Below are positions 52,249 to 61,217 of a DNA stretch of 64,000 nucleotides, piece by piece. The translations under genes and the position numbers were made by a program. The stretch lies in assembly GCF_022835695.1 (NCBI RefSeq), contig NZ_BQUV01000001.1, positions 372,001 to 436,000 of the forward strand, read 5' to 3'. The notes beneath the pieces were generated by a model. That model was given only the letters and a program-made list of their open reading frames with translations, did no database searches and had not been told where the DNA came from. Each line of letters starts with the position of its first letter. Position 1 is the stretch's first letter. This stretch comes from Bradyrhizobium sp. Ce-3 (GTDB lineage: Bacteria > Pseudomonadota > Alphaproteobacteria > Rhizobiales > Xanthobacteraceae).

Positions 52249-52602
52249 ATGTCCTCGACCATTCCAGACAGGTTCGCGCAGAAGGCTCTCTCGCTGGAGC
52301 CATTCGGCATGCTCCTGCTCTTCGCAGTGCTATCAGCGCTGCCGATTGTCCTGACGGTCCATCTGGTTGAGCTCGCACTCGTGCTGCCCGCGCTCAGCCT
52401 GTTGTTGTTCGCTGAGGCAGCCATTGCCGCGATTGCGGCGCGCGTGATCCACGTGCGCGCAAGCGTGGCGAACCTCACGCTGTGGGATTTTGCCGGCGCA
52501 TTCACCTTCATGGGGTGTGCAGCGGCGATCCTCGGCGAGCCGGACCAGGCAGCGCTGTTCTTCGAGGAAGAAGCGGCGCTGCGGCCGGTATCACGACCGT
52601 AA
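52249..52602 (+). CDS. Hypothetical small membrane protein
   Basis: Protein of 117 aa with three hydrophobic segments (about residues 20-38, 42-60 and 78-96). No motif I recognise. The ATG at 52249 has AAAGGG five or so bases upstream. It lies in an otherwise empty 780-bp stretch before terC; the gap between the SDR start and this ORF (52000-52248) shows nothing further. A real gene is likely but unproven. Confidence 0.5.
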   Translation: MSSTIPDRFAQKALSLEPFGMLLLFAVLSALPIVLTVHLVELALVLPALSLLLFAEAAIAAIAARVIHVRASVANLTLWDFAGAFTFMGCAAAILGEPDQAALFFEEEAALRPVSRP

Positions 52603-52751
52603 TCCCAGGCCGGGCCCCTCTGGCAGCCACAAGCTGCGATGTCGGACTGGAACTCAGTTGGAGTGGCCCTGCTTCGAGCCGCGACGTGACAGCGTCGTGG
52701 CGGATTTGCCGTCCGCGTGACGGCAACATCCCGTTTCGTCGAGACGGTCCA

Positions 52752-52771
52752 CTCCCCGACCTCAAGGGGAG
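52752..52771 (+). promoter_or_regulatory. Hairpin sequestering the terC ribosome-binding site
   Basis: CTCCCC (52752-52757), loop GACCTCAA, GGGGAG (52766-52771) form a 6-bp all-GC/AT-perfect stem whose 3' strand is the terC Shine-Dalgarno, 8 bases before the ATG. If it forms, ribosome access is blocked, so translation would need an RNA-level switch or helper. Confidence 0.5.
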
Positions 52772-52779
52772 CATTGCCC

Positions 52780-53400
52780 ATGTCCGAACTGTTTTCACTC
52801 GACGCGCTCAGCGCTCTGCTGCAAGTCGTCGTCATCGACCTCGTGCTGGCCGGCGACAATGCGGTCGTGATCGGCCTTGCCGCGGCCGGCCTGCCGGCGC
52901 AGCAGCGCGGCAAGGCGATCCTGATCGGCATCGGCGCCGCGACGCTATTGCGCATCCTGTTCGCACTCGTCACCACACAGCTGATGCAGATCGTCGGCCT
53001 GCTGCTGGCCGGCGGCATCCTGCTGCTCTGGGTGTGCTGGAAGATGTGGCGCGAGCTGCGCGCCGGCGCGCATGAGACCGCGGCCGCCGATGGTACCGAC
53101 GGCGCGGAGGTGCCGCGCAAGACGCTGTGGCAGGCCACGACGCAGATTATCGTCGCCGACGTCTCGATGTCGCTCGACAACGTGCTGGCGGTAGCGGGCG
53201 CCGCGCGCGAGCAGCCGATCGTGCTGGTGTTCGGCCTCGCGCTCTCGATCGCGATGATGGGTGCCGCCGCGACCTTCATCGCGCGGCTCTTACAGAACCA
53301 CCGCTGGATCGCCTATGTCGGCCTCGCCGTGATCCTCTACGTCGCGATCGACATGACGATTCGCGGCGCAAACGAGATCGCGAAGGTCGCGCCGGTCTGA
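52780..53400 (+). CDS. TerC/YjbE-family integral membrane protein
   Basis: Inner-membrane protein of 206 aa with about seven hydrophobic segments, of the short TerC (YjbE-like) group, several of which export Mn2+. Two acidic membrane motifs, VVIDLVLAGDNAVVIGL (about residues 16-32) and IIVADVSMSLDNVLAVAG (about 125-142), form the characteristic duplicated DN metal site. The ATG at 52780 is preceded by GGGGAG, which is itself in a hairpin. An upstream in-frame start at 52717 would be possible but leaves the Shine-Dalgarno unused. Confidence 0.87.
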   Translation: MSELFSLDALSALLQVVVIDLVLAGDNAVVIGLAAAGLPAQQRGKAILIGIGAATLLRILFALVTTQLMQIVGLLLAGGILLLWVCWKMWRELRAGAHETAAADGTDGAEVPRKTLWQATTQIIVADVSMSLDNVLAVAGAAREQPIVLVFGLALSIAMMGAAATFIARLLQNHRWIAYVGLAVILYVAIDMTIRGANEIAKVAPV

Positions 53401-53409
53401 CCAATGCAA

Positions 53410-53435
53410 AACGGCGGGCCCGAGGGCCCGCCGTT
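53410..53435. terminator. Perfect bidirectional terminator-like hairpin
   Basis: AACGGCGGGCCC-GA-GGGCCCGCCGTT is a 12-bp perfect stem with a two-base loop, between the convergent terC and RraA-like genes and ten bases past the terC stop. There is no T-run on the plus strand, but position and strength suit a terminator for both. Confidence 0.7.
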
Positions 53436-53459
53436 GCGCAGATCGAGACGTGCGTTGCG

Positions 53460-54179
53460 TCAGTGGATTTCCGACGAGCGCTTCAGGGCTTCCTTCAGCT
53501 TCTCGAGCGTAAAATCCTTGGAGCGCGCGATGTCGAGGATCGGAGTCTCGCGACGGCCGCAGAGCTCGGCGGCCTCCGGCAGTTTCGCCGCGATCTCGTA
53601 GGGGATCACGATCGCACCGTGGCTGTCGGCGTGGATCAGATCATCGGAACGCACCGTCATGCCGGCGACGCGGACCTCGCCGCCAAAGCTCTCGGCGTGC
53701 ACCCAGGCATGCGACGGACCGATCGAGCCGGCCAGCGCCTGGAAGCCCGGCGCCCATTGCGGAATGTCTCGGATCGAGCCGTCGGTGATGACGCCGAGGC
53801 AGCCGAGCGCCTTGTGTACGGCACTCTGCACCTCGCCCCAGAACGCGCCGTAGCCGACGTCGGGACCGTCGATGTCCTGGATCACCGAGATGCGCGGACC
53901 GAAGCCGGTGCCGACATATTCGTAATATTCGATGCGGCGCTTCGACTGCTCCTCGGCCGAGAGGCCGGATTTCAGCACCGAGCGGATCGCGACCGTGCGG
54001 GCATAGCCGACGATCGGCGGCAGCGTCGGGAACGGGCAGACCAGCGGCTTCACGGTGTAGCCGATCAGACGGCGCTCAGGTGCCACGATCTCCATCGCGT
54101 TGCAGATCGTCGGCGTGTCATAGCGCGCCAACGCCTCGAGGACGGACGCAGGCAGCGGGGCGGAAGCGGATGTCGTCAC
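53460..54179 (-). CDS. RraA-like / 4-hydroxy-4-methyl-2-oxoglutarate aldolase-family protein
   Basis: Protein of 239 aa in the RraA/HMG aldolase superfamily. Family blocks are TICNAMEIVAPERRLIGYTV, GYGAFWGEVQSAVHKALG, GVITDGSIRDIPQW and the metal/pyruvate site VRSDDLIHADSHGAIVIP. It starts with GTG at 54179 after AGGAGAG. Most non-enteric members act as class II aldolases or oxaloacetate decarboxylases, so the name regulator of RNase activity is probably misleading here. Confidence 0.85.
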   Translation of the reverse strand: MTTSASAPLPASVLEALARYDTPTICNAMEIVAPERRLIGYTVKPLVCPFPTLPPIVGYARTVAIRSVLKSGLSAEEQSKRRIEYYEYVGTGFGPRISVIQDIDGPDVGYGAFWGEVQSAVHKALGCLGVITDGSIRDIPQWAPGFQALAGSIGPSHAWVHAESFGGEVRVAGMTVRSDDLIHADSHGAIVIPYEIAAKLPEAAELCGRRETPILDIARSKDFTLEKLKEALKRSSEIH

Positions 54180-54301
54180 GGCGTTTCTCTCCTGATTTTT
54201 GGCGTTCGCTGGCCGATCTTAGGCCTATAGCCGAGATCGGCGGCGAACCCAACCGAGCCACGCTCATGGCTGATATTTGCGTGAGTGAAGCAACTACATC
54301 A

Positions 54302-54430
54302 CCGTCACCCTGAGGAGGCCGCGCAGCGGCCGTCTCGAAGGGTCGACGGCCCGACTGTGGCCGTGCATCCTTCGAGACGCGCTACGCGCTCCTCCAGCGA
54401 CAAAGGCGAAGCCTTTGCGCGGGGATGACG
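54302..54430. repeat. Intergenic palindromic repeat, TCACCCTGAGGAGG family
   Basis: An imperfect long dyad including CCGCGCAGCGGCCGTCTCGA (from about 54318) and CATCCTTCGAGACGCGCTAC, followed by GACAAAGGCGAAGCCTTTG-type palindrome, between the RraA-like and pssA genes. Similar to the 58989-59092 element in its TCTCGAAG / CCTTCGAG arms. Confidence 0.6.
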
Positions 54431-54449
54431 GGTCAGGAAGTCGGCGCGC

Positions 54450-55331
54450 TCAATGCAGATGCGTCGGACGATCGTCGTTGTCGGCATCCGCGGCCGGCGC
54501 CGCATAGGGACCAGCGGTCTGCGCCGTCGCTGGTGCACTCGCGCCTTGCGTCTGCGCCGCAAGCTGGCGCTCCTGGTCGCGGTAGGACTTCCAGCCCCAC
54601 GGCAGGCTGATCAAATAGGCGACCGAGCCCGCCGACAGGATGTGCCAGGGATAGCCGATCAGGAGCGCGACGAAGAACACCACGGCAACGAACACCGGCA
54701 GCACCATCTCCGGCGGCACGCGCATCTTCACGGTCTTGCCGGAGAACACCGGCAGCCGCGACACCATCAGGAAGGCGATCAGCAGCGTGTAGAACGCCGT
54801 CAAGGTCGCCGGCGGCATCGGCACGCCGAGGAAGGCGAGATAGATCGGCAGCAGCACGGTGATCGCGCCGGCCGGCGCCGGCACGCCGGTGAAATAATTA
54901 GCGGCGAATGCCGGCTTGTTCGGATCGTCGATCGAGGCATTGAAGCGCGCCAGCCGCAGGCCGCCGGAGATCGCGAACACCATCGCGGCGATCCAGCCGC
55001 CGTTGTTGAGCTCATGCAGCTGCCAGAAATACAGGATCAGGCCCGGCGCGACGCCGAAATTGACGAAGTCGGCGAGGCTGTCGAGTTCGGCGCCGAATTT
55101 CGACTGGCCCTTGATCATGCGGGCGACGCGACCGTCGATGCCGTCGAGGATCGCGGCGAACACGATGGCAGCGACCGCAAGCTCCATCCGCCCTTCCGTC
55201 GACAGCCGAATCGCGGTCAGGCCGGCGCAGATCGCCAGCAGCGTGATCATGTTCGGGACCAGCATCCGCACCGGGATCGGGCGGAACCGGCGTCGGCGAT
55301 ACTCTGATGGATTGTGATCGAATGGCGTCAT
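54450..55331 (-). CDS. pssA: CDP-diacylglycerol--serine O-phosphatidyltransferase
   Basis: Membrane enzyme of 293 aa that makes phosphatidylserine from CDP-diacylglycerol and serine. The CDP-alcohol phosphatidyltransferase motif DG-x2-AR-x8-G-x3-D-x3-D is present as DGRVAR....KFGAELDSLAD (about residues 69-92). About six further membrane helices and a Gln/Ala/Asp-rich tail follow. The ATG at 55331 is used; the frame runs upstream into the psd gene region without support. It follows psd by 76 bp, so both steps of phosphatidylethanolamine synthesis are co-transcribed. Confidence 0.92.
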   Translation of the reverse strand: MTPFDHNPSEYRRRRFRPIPVRMLVPNMITLLAICAGLTAIRLSTEGRMELAVAAIVFAAILDGIDGRVARMIKGQSKFGAELDSLADFVNFGVAPGLILYFWQLHELNNGGWIAAMVFAISGGLRLARFNASIDDPNKPAFAANYFTGVPAPAGAITVLLPIYLAFLGVPMPPATLTAFYTLLIAFLMVSRLPVFSGKTVKMRVPPEMVLPVFVAVVFFVALLIGYPWHILSAGSVAYLISLPWGWKSYRDQERQLAAQTQGASAPATAQTAGPYAAPAADADNDDRPTHLH

Positions 55332-55407
55332 GGCTTGGCAATATAGCAAGCGCTGGCCCGCTCCGCCATTGGCGCGGGAACCGGCTGATCGACCTGGCGA
55401 AAGAGGG

Positions 55408-56106
55408 TTAATCGGCGCGGTAGGTGCGGCCCGGGTCGGCGTTGCGGAAATCCGCCAGGATGGTCTCGCCGGCAACCGCGGTCTGCCCTTCCGAGACCAG
55501 CGCCTTGGTGCCCTCGGGCAGATAGACGTCGAGCCGCGAGCCGAAGCGGATCAGGCCGAAGCGCTCGCCGGCGCCGATCGACTGCCCCTCCTTGACGAAG
55601 CAGACGATGCGGCGCGCCACCAGGCCCGCGATCTGGACCACGCCGATGCGGCCGTTGGCGCTCGAGATCACCAGCGAGTTGCGCTCATTGTCCTCGCTCG
55701 CCTTGTCGAGTTCGGCATTGATGAAGGCGCCGGGCCGGTAGGCGATACGGTCGATGCGGCCGGCCACCGGGCTGCGGTTCACATGACAGTTGAACACGCT
55801 CATGAACACCGAGACCCGCGGCAGCGGCTTGTCGCCGAGGCCGAGCTCGGCCGGCGGCAGCGCCTGCACCACCATGGAGACGCGGCCATCGGCCGGCGAC
55901 ACCACGATGCCGTCGCGCAGCGGCGTGACGCGGACCGGATCGCGGAAGAACAGCGCGCACCAGACCGTCAGCAGGGTCCCGATCCAGCCCAGCGGGGTCC
56001 AGATCCAGAACAGGATCAGGCTCGCCAGCGCGAAGCCGCCGATGAAGGGATAGCCCTCCGGGTGGATCGGCGGGATCTGCGCGCGGATGGAATTGGCGAT
56101 CGACAT
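55408..56106 (-). CDS. psd: Phosphatidylserine decarboxylase
   Basis: Pyruvoyl enzyme of 232 aa that decarboxylates phosphatidylserine to phosphatidylethanolamine. An N-terminal membrane segment (about residues 20-47) is followed by [18 protein letters not shown] and the self-cleavage site GS in [11 protein letters not shown] (G189-S190), which generates the pyruvoyl group. The short length fits the bacterial/archaeal PSD-A type. It lies between the Atm1-type exporter and pssA on the same strand. Confidence 0.93.
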   Translation of the reverse strand: MSIANSIRAQIPPIHPEGYPFIGGFALASLILFWIWTPLGWIGTLLTVWCALFFRDPVRVTPLRDGIVVSPADGRVSMVVQALPPAELGLGDKPLPRVSVFMSVFNCHVNRSPVAGRIDRIAYRPGAFINAELDKASEDNERNSLVISSANGRIGVVQIAGLVARRIVCFVKEGQSIGAGERFGLIRFGSRLDVYLPEGTKALVSEGQTAVAGETILADFRNADPGRTYRAD

Positions 56107-56157
56107 CAGAACTCGCTGTGGTACCCCGCCCCTGCGGCGGGAGAGGCCCTAAATCGA

Positions 56158-58146
56158 CTATTCCGCGGCGGTCGGCAAGGGTTTCTCACCCGTATCAGGG
56201 GTGGAATCCTCCGAGGAATCAGTTGCAGCGGGCGGCAGCCGATTCGGTGCGCTGCCATCGTCATCGACCTGGGCGAGCCGTTCGCGGGCCTCCTCGGCCT
56301 CGCGCTGCCGGTTCCACATGCTGGCATAGAGGCCGTCGGCGGCCAAAAGCCGCGCGTGGGTGCCGCGCTCGGCGATCCGGCCCTGGTCCAGCACGATGAT
56401 CTCGTCGGCGCCGACGATGGTCGACAGCCGGTGCGCGATCACCAGCGAGGTCCGGTTGCGCGACACCCGCTCCAGCGCGCCCTGAATCTCGTGCTCGGTG
56501 TGGCTGTCGAGCGCGGAGGTCGCCTCGTCCAGCACCAGGATCGGCGGCGCCTTCAGCACGGTGCGCGCGATCGCCACGCGCTGCTTCTCGCCGCCCGAAA
56601 GCTTCAGACCGCGCTCTCCGACCTGGGTCTCGTAGCCCTGCGGCGACATCCGGATGAAGCCGTCGATCTGCGCGAGACGCGCCGCCTCCTCCACCTCGTC
56701 GTCGCCGGCATCCCAGCGGCCGTAGCGGATGTTGTAGCGGATGGTGTCGTTGAACAGCACGGTGTCCTGCGGCACCATGCCGATTGCCGATCGCAGCGAG
56801 GCCTGCGTCACCGTCTTGATATCCTGGCCGTCGATCAGGATGCGGCCACTCGATACGTCGTAGAGCCGAAACAGCAGCCGCGAGATCGTCGACTTGCCGG
56901 CACCAGACGGGCCGACGATCGCGACCGTCTTGCCGGCCGGCACTTCGAAGCTCAGCCCCTTCAGGATCGCTCGGTCGGGCTCGTAGGCGAAGCGGACATC
57001 CTCGAAGCGCACGCTGCCGGACGATACGACAAGCGGCTTGGCTCCCGACACGTCCTTCACCTCGGGATTGCGCTCCAGCACGTCGAACATCTTCTCGATG
57101 TCGATGATCGCCTGCTTGATCTCGCGATAGACCATGCCCATGAAATTCAGCGGCACGTAGAGCTGGATCATCATCGAGTTGATCAGCACGAAATCACCGA
57201 CCGTGTGGGTGCCGTTGCGGACGCCGAACGCGCACATCAGCATGGTCGCGGTCAGGCCGGCCGTGAAGATGATCGCCTGCCCGGTGTTGAGCACCGCAAG
57301 CGAGGTATAGGTCTTCACGCTGGCCTGCTCGTAGCGCTCCATCGAGCGGTCGTAGCGCCGCGCCTCGCGCTCCTCGGCGCCGAAATACTTCACCGTCTCG
57401 TAGTTGAGCAGCGAGTCGATCGCCTTGGTGTTCGCCTCGGTGTCGGAATCGTTCATCTTGCGGCGGATCTCGATCCGCCACTCGGTCGCGATGTAAGTGA
57501 AATACATGAACACGACGACCGTGATCAGCACCGCGAGCACGTAGCGCCAGTCGAACTGCCACAGCAGCACGCCGGCGAGCAGCGTGACCTCGACGATGGT
57601 CGGGATCAGCTGCAGGATCACCATCCGCACGATGGTCTCGATGCCGGAGCGGCCGCGCTCCAGCACGCGGGTCAGGCCCCCGGTCTTGCGCTCGAGATGG
57701 AAGCGCAGCGACAGCTCGTGCATGTGCACGAAGGTGATGTAGGCGAGCCGCCGCACCGCGTGCATCGCGACGCGGGCGAAGATGCCGTCGCGCCACTGCG
57801 TCAGCACCGCCATGATGATGCGCACCGCGCCGTAGCTGATCGTCATCAGCACCGGCGAGGCGATCAGCCAGACCACCCAGTTCGACGCTGCGACCGGCGC
57901 CGAGCCCGTGCCGTTCAGCGCGTCGATCGCCCATTTGAAGGTGAACGGCACCGACAGCGTGGCGAGCTTGGCGAACAGCAGCAGCACCACCGACCAGATC
58001 ACGCGCATCTTCAGATCGGCGCGATCGCCCGGCCAGATGTAGGGCCAGAGATGAACGAGGGTGCCGAGCAGCGTGCCTTTCTCGGCCGTCGGCGTCGTGG
58101 CCGTGGGCTGATCGGCAGCGGTTACAGGCTGTTGCGGCGGCACCAT
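56158..58146 (-). CDS. ABC exporter of the Atm1/HMT1 type (fused membrane and ATPase domains)
   Basis: Half-transporter of 662 aa: six membrane helices (about residues 45-330) and a C-terminal ATPase with Walker A GPSGAGKSTISR, signature LSGGEKQRVAIA and Walker B ILVLDEATSALD. The membrane part and the loop around GLTRVLERGRSGIETI resemble Atm1-family exporters of glutathione-linked or metal/Fe-S-related compounds. It probably homodimerises. Spacing of 51 bp to psd suggests it leads the exporter-psd-pssA operon. Substrate unknown. Confidence 0.9.
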   Translation of the reverse strand: MVPPQQPVTAADQPTATTPTAEKGTLLGTLVHLWPYIWPGDRADLKMRVIWSVVLLLFAKLATLSVPFTFKWAIDALNGTGSAPVAASNWVVWLIASPVLMTISYGAVRIIMAVLTQWRDGIFARVAMHAVRRLAYITFVHMHELSLRFHLERKTGGLTRVLERGRSGIETIVRMVILQLIPTIVEVTLLAGVLLWQFDWRYVLAVLITVVVFMYFTYIATEWRIEIRRKMNDSDTEANTKAIDSLLNYETVKYFGAEEREARRYDRSMERYEQASVKTYTSLAVLNTGQAIIFTAGLTATMLMCAFGVRNGTHTVGDFVLINSMMIQLYVPLNFMGMVYREIKQAIIDIEKMFDVLERNPEVKDVSGAKPLVVSSGSVRFEDVRFAYEPDRAILKGLSFEVPAGKTVAIVGPSGAGKSTISRLLFRLYDVSSGRILIDGQDIKTVTQASLRSAIGMVPQDTVLFNDTIRYNIRYGRWDAGDDEVEEAARLAQIDGFIRMSPQGYETQVGERGLKLSGGEKQRVAIARTVLKAPPILVLDEATSALDSHTEHEIQGALERVSRNRTSLVIAHRLSTIVGADEIIVLDQGRIAERGTHARLLAADGLYASMWNRQREAEEARERLAQVDDDGSAPNRLPPAATDSSEDSTPDTGEKPLPTAAE

Positions 58147-58359
58147 CAGGAGCCTGCTCTCGCCGTCATGGCGCGCCGGTGCGCTGCCACATCTTTTCCA
58201 CGATTTGCCATTGTGCCCGTCATATAGATCGTTTGAACGCGGCGTACAGGCTTATGACGAAAATTGTTCGCGATTCGCGGGAATTTACGGGATTTTTTGG
58301 TCTTCAATCCCCATATGCTGATCTTGACCCTGTTTACGCTGCAGTGCCACAAGGATCGT

Positions 58360-58965
58360 ATGAACCAAATCAAGACTGTCTGTGTTTATTGCGGCTCCGG
58401 CCCCGGTAACAATCCCCGCTTCGTTGAAGCTGCCGTTGCGCTCGGCAAGGCGTTTGCCGACAACAATGTGCGCCTGGTCTATGGCGGCGGCTCGATCGGC
58501 CTGATGGGCGCGGTCGCCAAATCCACGCTCGATCATGGCGGCTCCGTCACCGGCATCATTCCGGAATTCCTGCGGGCGCGCGAGAACGCGCTGACCTCGG
58601 TGCAGGAGATGATCGTCACGCCCGACATGCATGAGCGCAAGCGCCTGATGTTCGAGCGCTCCGATGCGTTCGTCGCGCTGCCCGGCGGCATCGGCACGCT
58701 GGAGGAGCTGGTCGAGCAATTGACCTGGCAGCAGCTCGGCCGTCACTCCAAGCCGATCCTGCTCGCCAACATCGACAACTTCTGGGAGCCCCTGCTCTCG
58801 CTGTTGAACCACATGCGCACGACCGAGTTCATCCGCCCGACGCTGCCGATCAACGTGCTGATGGCCGACCGCGTCGACGATATCCTGCCTCGGCTGCGTT
58901 CGGCGGTGGCCGGCAAGCCGGCAGCCGCGAAGGAACTCGCACCGGAAGTCGCGCGGCGGCTGTGA
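58360..58965 (+). CDS. LOG-family protein (cytokinin riboside 5'-monophosphate phosphoribohydrolase-like)
   Basis: Rossmann-fold protein of 201 aa in the LOG (TIGR00730) family, which releases free bases from nucleoside monophosphates; some bacterial members make cytokinin. The signature LPGGIGTLEELVEQLTW (about residues 113-129) with the catalytic Glu and RLMFERSD (about 97-104) is present. The ATG at 58360 has AAGGA at good spacing; the frame upstream to 58264 is less supported. It is divergent from the ABC exporter. Confidence 0.88.
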   Translation: MNQIKTVCVYCGSGPGNNPRFVEAAVALGKAFADNNVRLVYGGGSIGLMGAVAKSTLDHGGSVTGIIPEFLRARENALTSVQEMIVTPDMHERKRLMFERSDAFVALPGGIGTLEELVEQLTWQQLGRHSKPILLANIDNFWEPLLSLLNHMRTTEFIRPTLPINVLMADRVDDILPRLRSAVAGKPAAAKELAPEVARRL

Positions 58966-58988
58966 TCGTTCGAGCACAAACCTAGTCC

Positions 58989-59092
58989 CGTCATGCTGAA
59001 GAGCGCGGAACGCGCGTCTCGAAGCATGCACGGCCCGGCCGGTGGCCGATTCATCCTTCGAGGCTTGCTCCGCTCGCACCTCTGGATGACGG
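58989..59092. repeat. Intergenic palindromic repeat, CCGTCATGCTGAAGAG family
   Basis: Arms begin at CCGTCATGCTGAAGAGCGCG (58988) and end in CTCTGGATGACGG (about 59092), with internal TCTCGAAGCATG / CATCCTTCGAGG. It lies between the LOG gene and the convergent VOC gene. Confidence 0.6.
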
Positions 59093-59115
59093 TCTGAGAT
59101 TAGTGCCGTCCAACA

Positions 59116-59493
59116 TCACTCGCTCGGAAACGTCACGGCCTCGATGCGGTTGCCGTCGGGATCGAGGATGAAGGCTGCGTAGTAGCGCACGCGATCGTGC
59201 GGGCGCAGGCCCGGCGCGCCGTCGGATGCGCCGCCGGACACCAGCGCGGCGGCATGGAAGGCATCGACCTCGGCTGTGGTTTTCGCGCGCAGGCAGATAT
59301 GGGTGCCGCTCTCGTGAGCGACCTGCGCCATCGCGGCGCGCAGATTGATCCAGAACTCCGGATAGGCCTTGCCGAAGCCGATTGTGGCCGGCCGCGTGAC
59401 GAGACGGCTCAGGCCGAGTGCGGCCAGCGTCGGCTCATAGAACCGCGCGGCGCGGTCGAGGTCGCGGACGCCGACGGAGACGTGGTCGATCAT
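59116..59493 (-). CDS. VOC-superfamily protein (glyoxalase/dioxygenase fold)
   Basis: Small single-module vicinal-oxygen-chelate protein of 125 aa. It begins MIDHVSVGVRDLDRAARFYE, giving the first metal ligand His4, and ends with a Glu in YAAFILDPDGNRIEAVTF. Such proteins range from glyoxalases to antibiotic-binding or dioxygenase-like enzymes; activity unknown. The start has AAGGAGG. No operon partner. Confidence 0.85.
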   Translation of the reverse strand: MIDHVSVGVRDLDRAARFYEPTLAALGLSRLVTRPATIGFGKAYPEFWINLRAAMAQVAHESGTHICLRAKTTAEVDAFHAAALVSGGASDGAPGLRPHDRVRYYAAFILDPDGNRIEAVTFPSE

Positions 59494-59523
59494 GTGGCCT
59501 CCTTCCTGCCGTCATTGCGAACC

Positions 59524-59612
59524 TGTAGCCCGGATGGAGCGAAGCGAAATCCGGGGAAGGTTCTCCGCGGATGGACCCGCCCCGGATTGCGCTCCGCTCC
59601 ATCCGGGCTACA
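59524..59612. repeat. Intergenic palindromic repeat, TGTAGCCCGGATGGAGCG family
   Basis: Arms TGTAGCCCGGATGGAGCG (59524 onward) and CGCTCCATCCGGGCTACA (ending 59612) make a near-perfect long stem with inner GAAATCCGGGG / CCCCGGATT-type pairing. It lies just beyond the cimA stop. Confidence 0.8.
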
Positions 59613-59618
59613 ATTTTC

Positions 59619-61217
59619 TCACGCTTGTGCGCCCGACTTCACCAGCTTGTAAAACACCGAATCCATCAGCGCCTGGAACGAGGCGTCGATGATGTTGGGC
59701 GAGACGCCGACCGTGGTCCAGCTCTCGCCGGTCTCGTCCTCGCTTTCGATCAGAACGCGCGTGACCGCCTCGGTGCCGCCATTGAGGATACGCACGCGGT
59801 AGTCGATCAGCTTCAGGCCGTCGATGTATTTCTGGTACTTGCCGAGGTCCTTGCGCAGCGCCACGTCGAGCGCATTGACCGGACCGTTGCCTTCGGCGGC
59901 CGAGATCAGCCGCTCGCCGTCGACATCGACCTTCACCACCGCGAGCGCCACCGTGACCCGCTGGCCGTTGGCGTTGTAGCGCTGCTCGACATTGACGTCG
60001 AACTGCTCGACCTTGAAATATTCCGGCACCTTGCCGAGCGTGCGGCGCGCCAGCAGGTCGAATGAGGCGTTGGCGGATTCATAGGCGAAGCCCGCGGCCT
60101 CGCGTTCCTTCAGTTCCTCGACCAGCCGCGTCAGCCGCGGATCGCTCTTGTCATAGGCGATGCCGGCGCGGTCGAGCTCGGCCATCACGTTGGAACGGCC
60201 GGCCTGATCCGACACCAGCACCTTGCGGTGGTTGCCGACGGCATCCGGCAGCACGTGCTCATAGGTCTGCGGATCCTTCATGACCGCGGAGGCATGGATG
60301 CCGGTCTTGGTGACGAACGCGCTCTCGCCGACATAGGCGGCATGGCGGTTGGGCGCGCGGTTCAGCATGTCGTCGAGCGTGCGCGACACCTTCATCAATG
60401 TCGTCATCTTCTCGGTGGTGACGCCGATCTCGAACTTATCGGCAAATTCCCGCTTCAGCTTCAGGGTCGGAATCAGCGAGCAGAGATTGGCGTTGCCACA
60501 GCGCTCGCCGAGGCCGTTGAGCGTGCCCTGGATCTGCCGCGCGCCGGCGCGCACCGCGGCGAGCGAATTGGCCACCGCCTGCTCGGTGTCGTTATGGGCA
60601 TGAATGCCGAGATGGACACCGGGCACGTGCTTGATCACATCGGCGACGATGGTCTCGATCTCGTGCGGCATGCTGCCGCCATTGGTGTCGCACAGCACCA
60701 CCCAGCGCGCGCCGGCCTCATAGGCGGCTTTGGCGCAGGCGAGCGCGTAATCGCGGTTCTCCTTGTAGCCGTCGAAGAAATGCTCGCAGTCGACCATCAC
60801 CTCGCGGCCGAGCGCCTTGGCGGCCGCGACGCTGTCGCGGATCGAGGCGAGGTTCTCCTCGTTGGTGGTCTCCAGCGCAACGCGGACCTGGTAGGCGGAG
60901 GATTTGGCGACGAAGCAGATCGCGTCCGCCTTGGCCTCGAGGATGCCGGCGAGCCCGGGATCGTTCGAGGCCGAGCGGCCGGGCCGCCGCGTCATGCCGA
61001 AGGCGGTGAAGCGCGCGTGGTCGAATGCGGGCTTCCTGCTGAAGAACTCGGTGTCGGTCGGATTGGCGCCGGGATAGCCGCCCTCGACATAGTCGATGCC
61101 GAGCGCGTCGAGCATGCCCGCGATCACCTGCTTGTCCTGCAGCGTGAAGTCGACGCCATTGGTCTGCGCGCCGTCGCGCAGCGTGGTGTCGAACAGATAA
61201 AGGCGCTCGCGGCTCAT
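59619..61217 (-). CDS. cimA: Citramalate synthase (CimA)
   Basis: Enzyme of 532 aa that condenses pyruvate and acetyl-CoA to (R)-citramalate, starting isoleucine synthesis without threonine. The TIM-barrel opening FDTTLRDGAQTNGVDFTLQD and the metal-binding HxH in GIHAHNDTEQAVANS are present, and the C-terminal LeuA-type regulatory domain (about residues 400-532) suggests isoleucine feedback. The ATG at 61217 overlaps the GNAT stop by 4 bp. Distinction from 2-isopropylmalate synthase rests on overall similarity and length. Confidence 0.9.
   Translation of the reverse strand: MSRERLYLFDTTLRDGAQTNGVDFTLQDKQVIAGMLDALGIDYVEGGYPGANPTDTEFFSRKPAFDHARFTAFGMTRRPGRSASNDPGLAGILEAKADAICFVAKSSAYQVRVALETTNEENLASIRDSVAAAKALGREVMVDCEHFFDGYKENRDYALACAKAAYEAGARWVVLCDTNGGSMPHEIETIVADVIKHVPGVHLGIHAHNDTEQAVANSLAAVRAGARQIQGTLNGLGERCGNANLCSLIPTLKLKREFADKFEIGVTTEKMTTLMKVSRTLDDMLNRAPNRHAAYVGESAFVTKTGIHASAVMKDPQTYEHVLPDAVGNHRKVLVSDQAGRSNVMAELDRAGIAYDKSDPRLTRLVEELKEREAAGFAYESANASFDLLARRTLGKVPEYFKVEQFDVNVEQRYNANGQRVTVALAVVKVDVDGERLISAAEGNGPVNALDVALRKDLGKYQKYIDGLKLIDYRVRILNGGTEAVTRVLIESEDETGESWTTVGVSPNIIDASFQALMDSVFYKLVKSGAQA

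Noticed and set aside
52603-52779. Manganese riboswitch (yybP-ykoY) before terC
   Set aside because: The conserved GGGGAGUAGC-type 5' element and its partner loop are not in the right order; the only GGGGAG is the ribosome-binding site itself.
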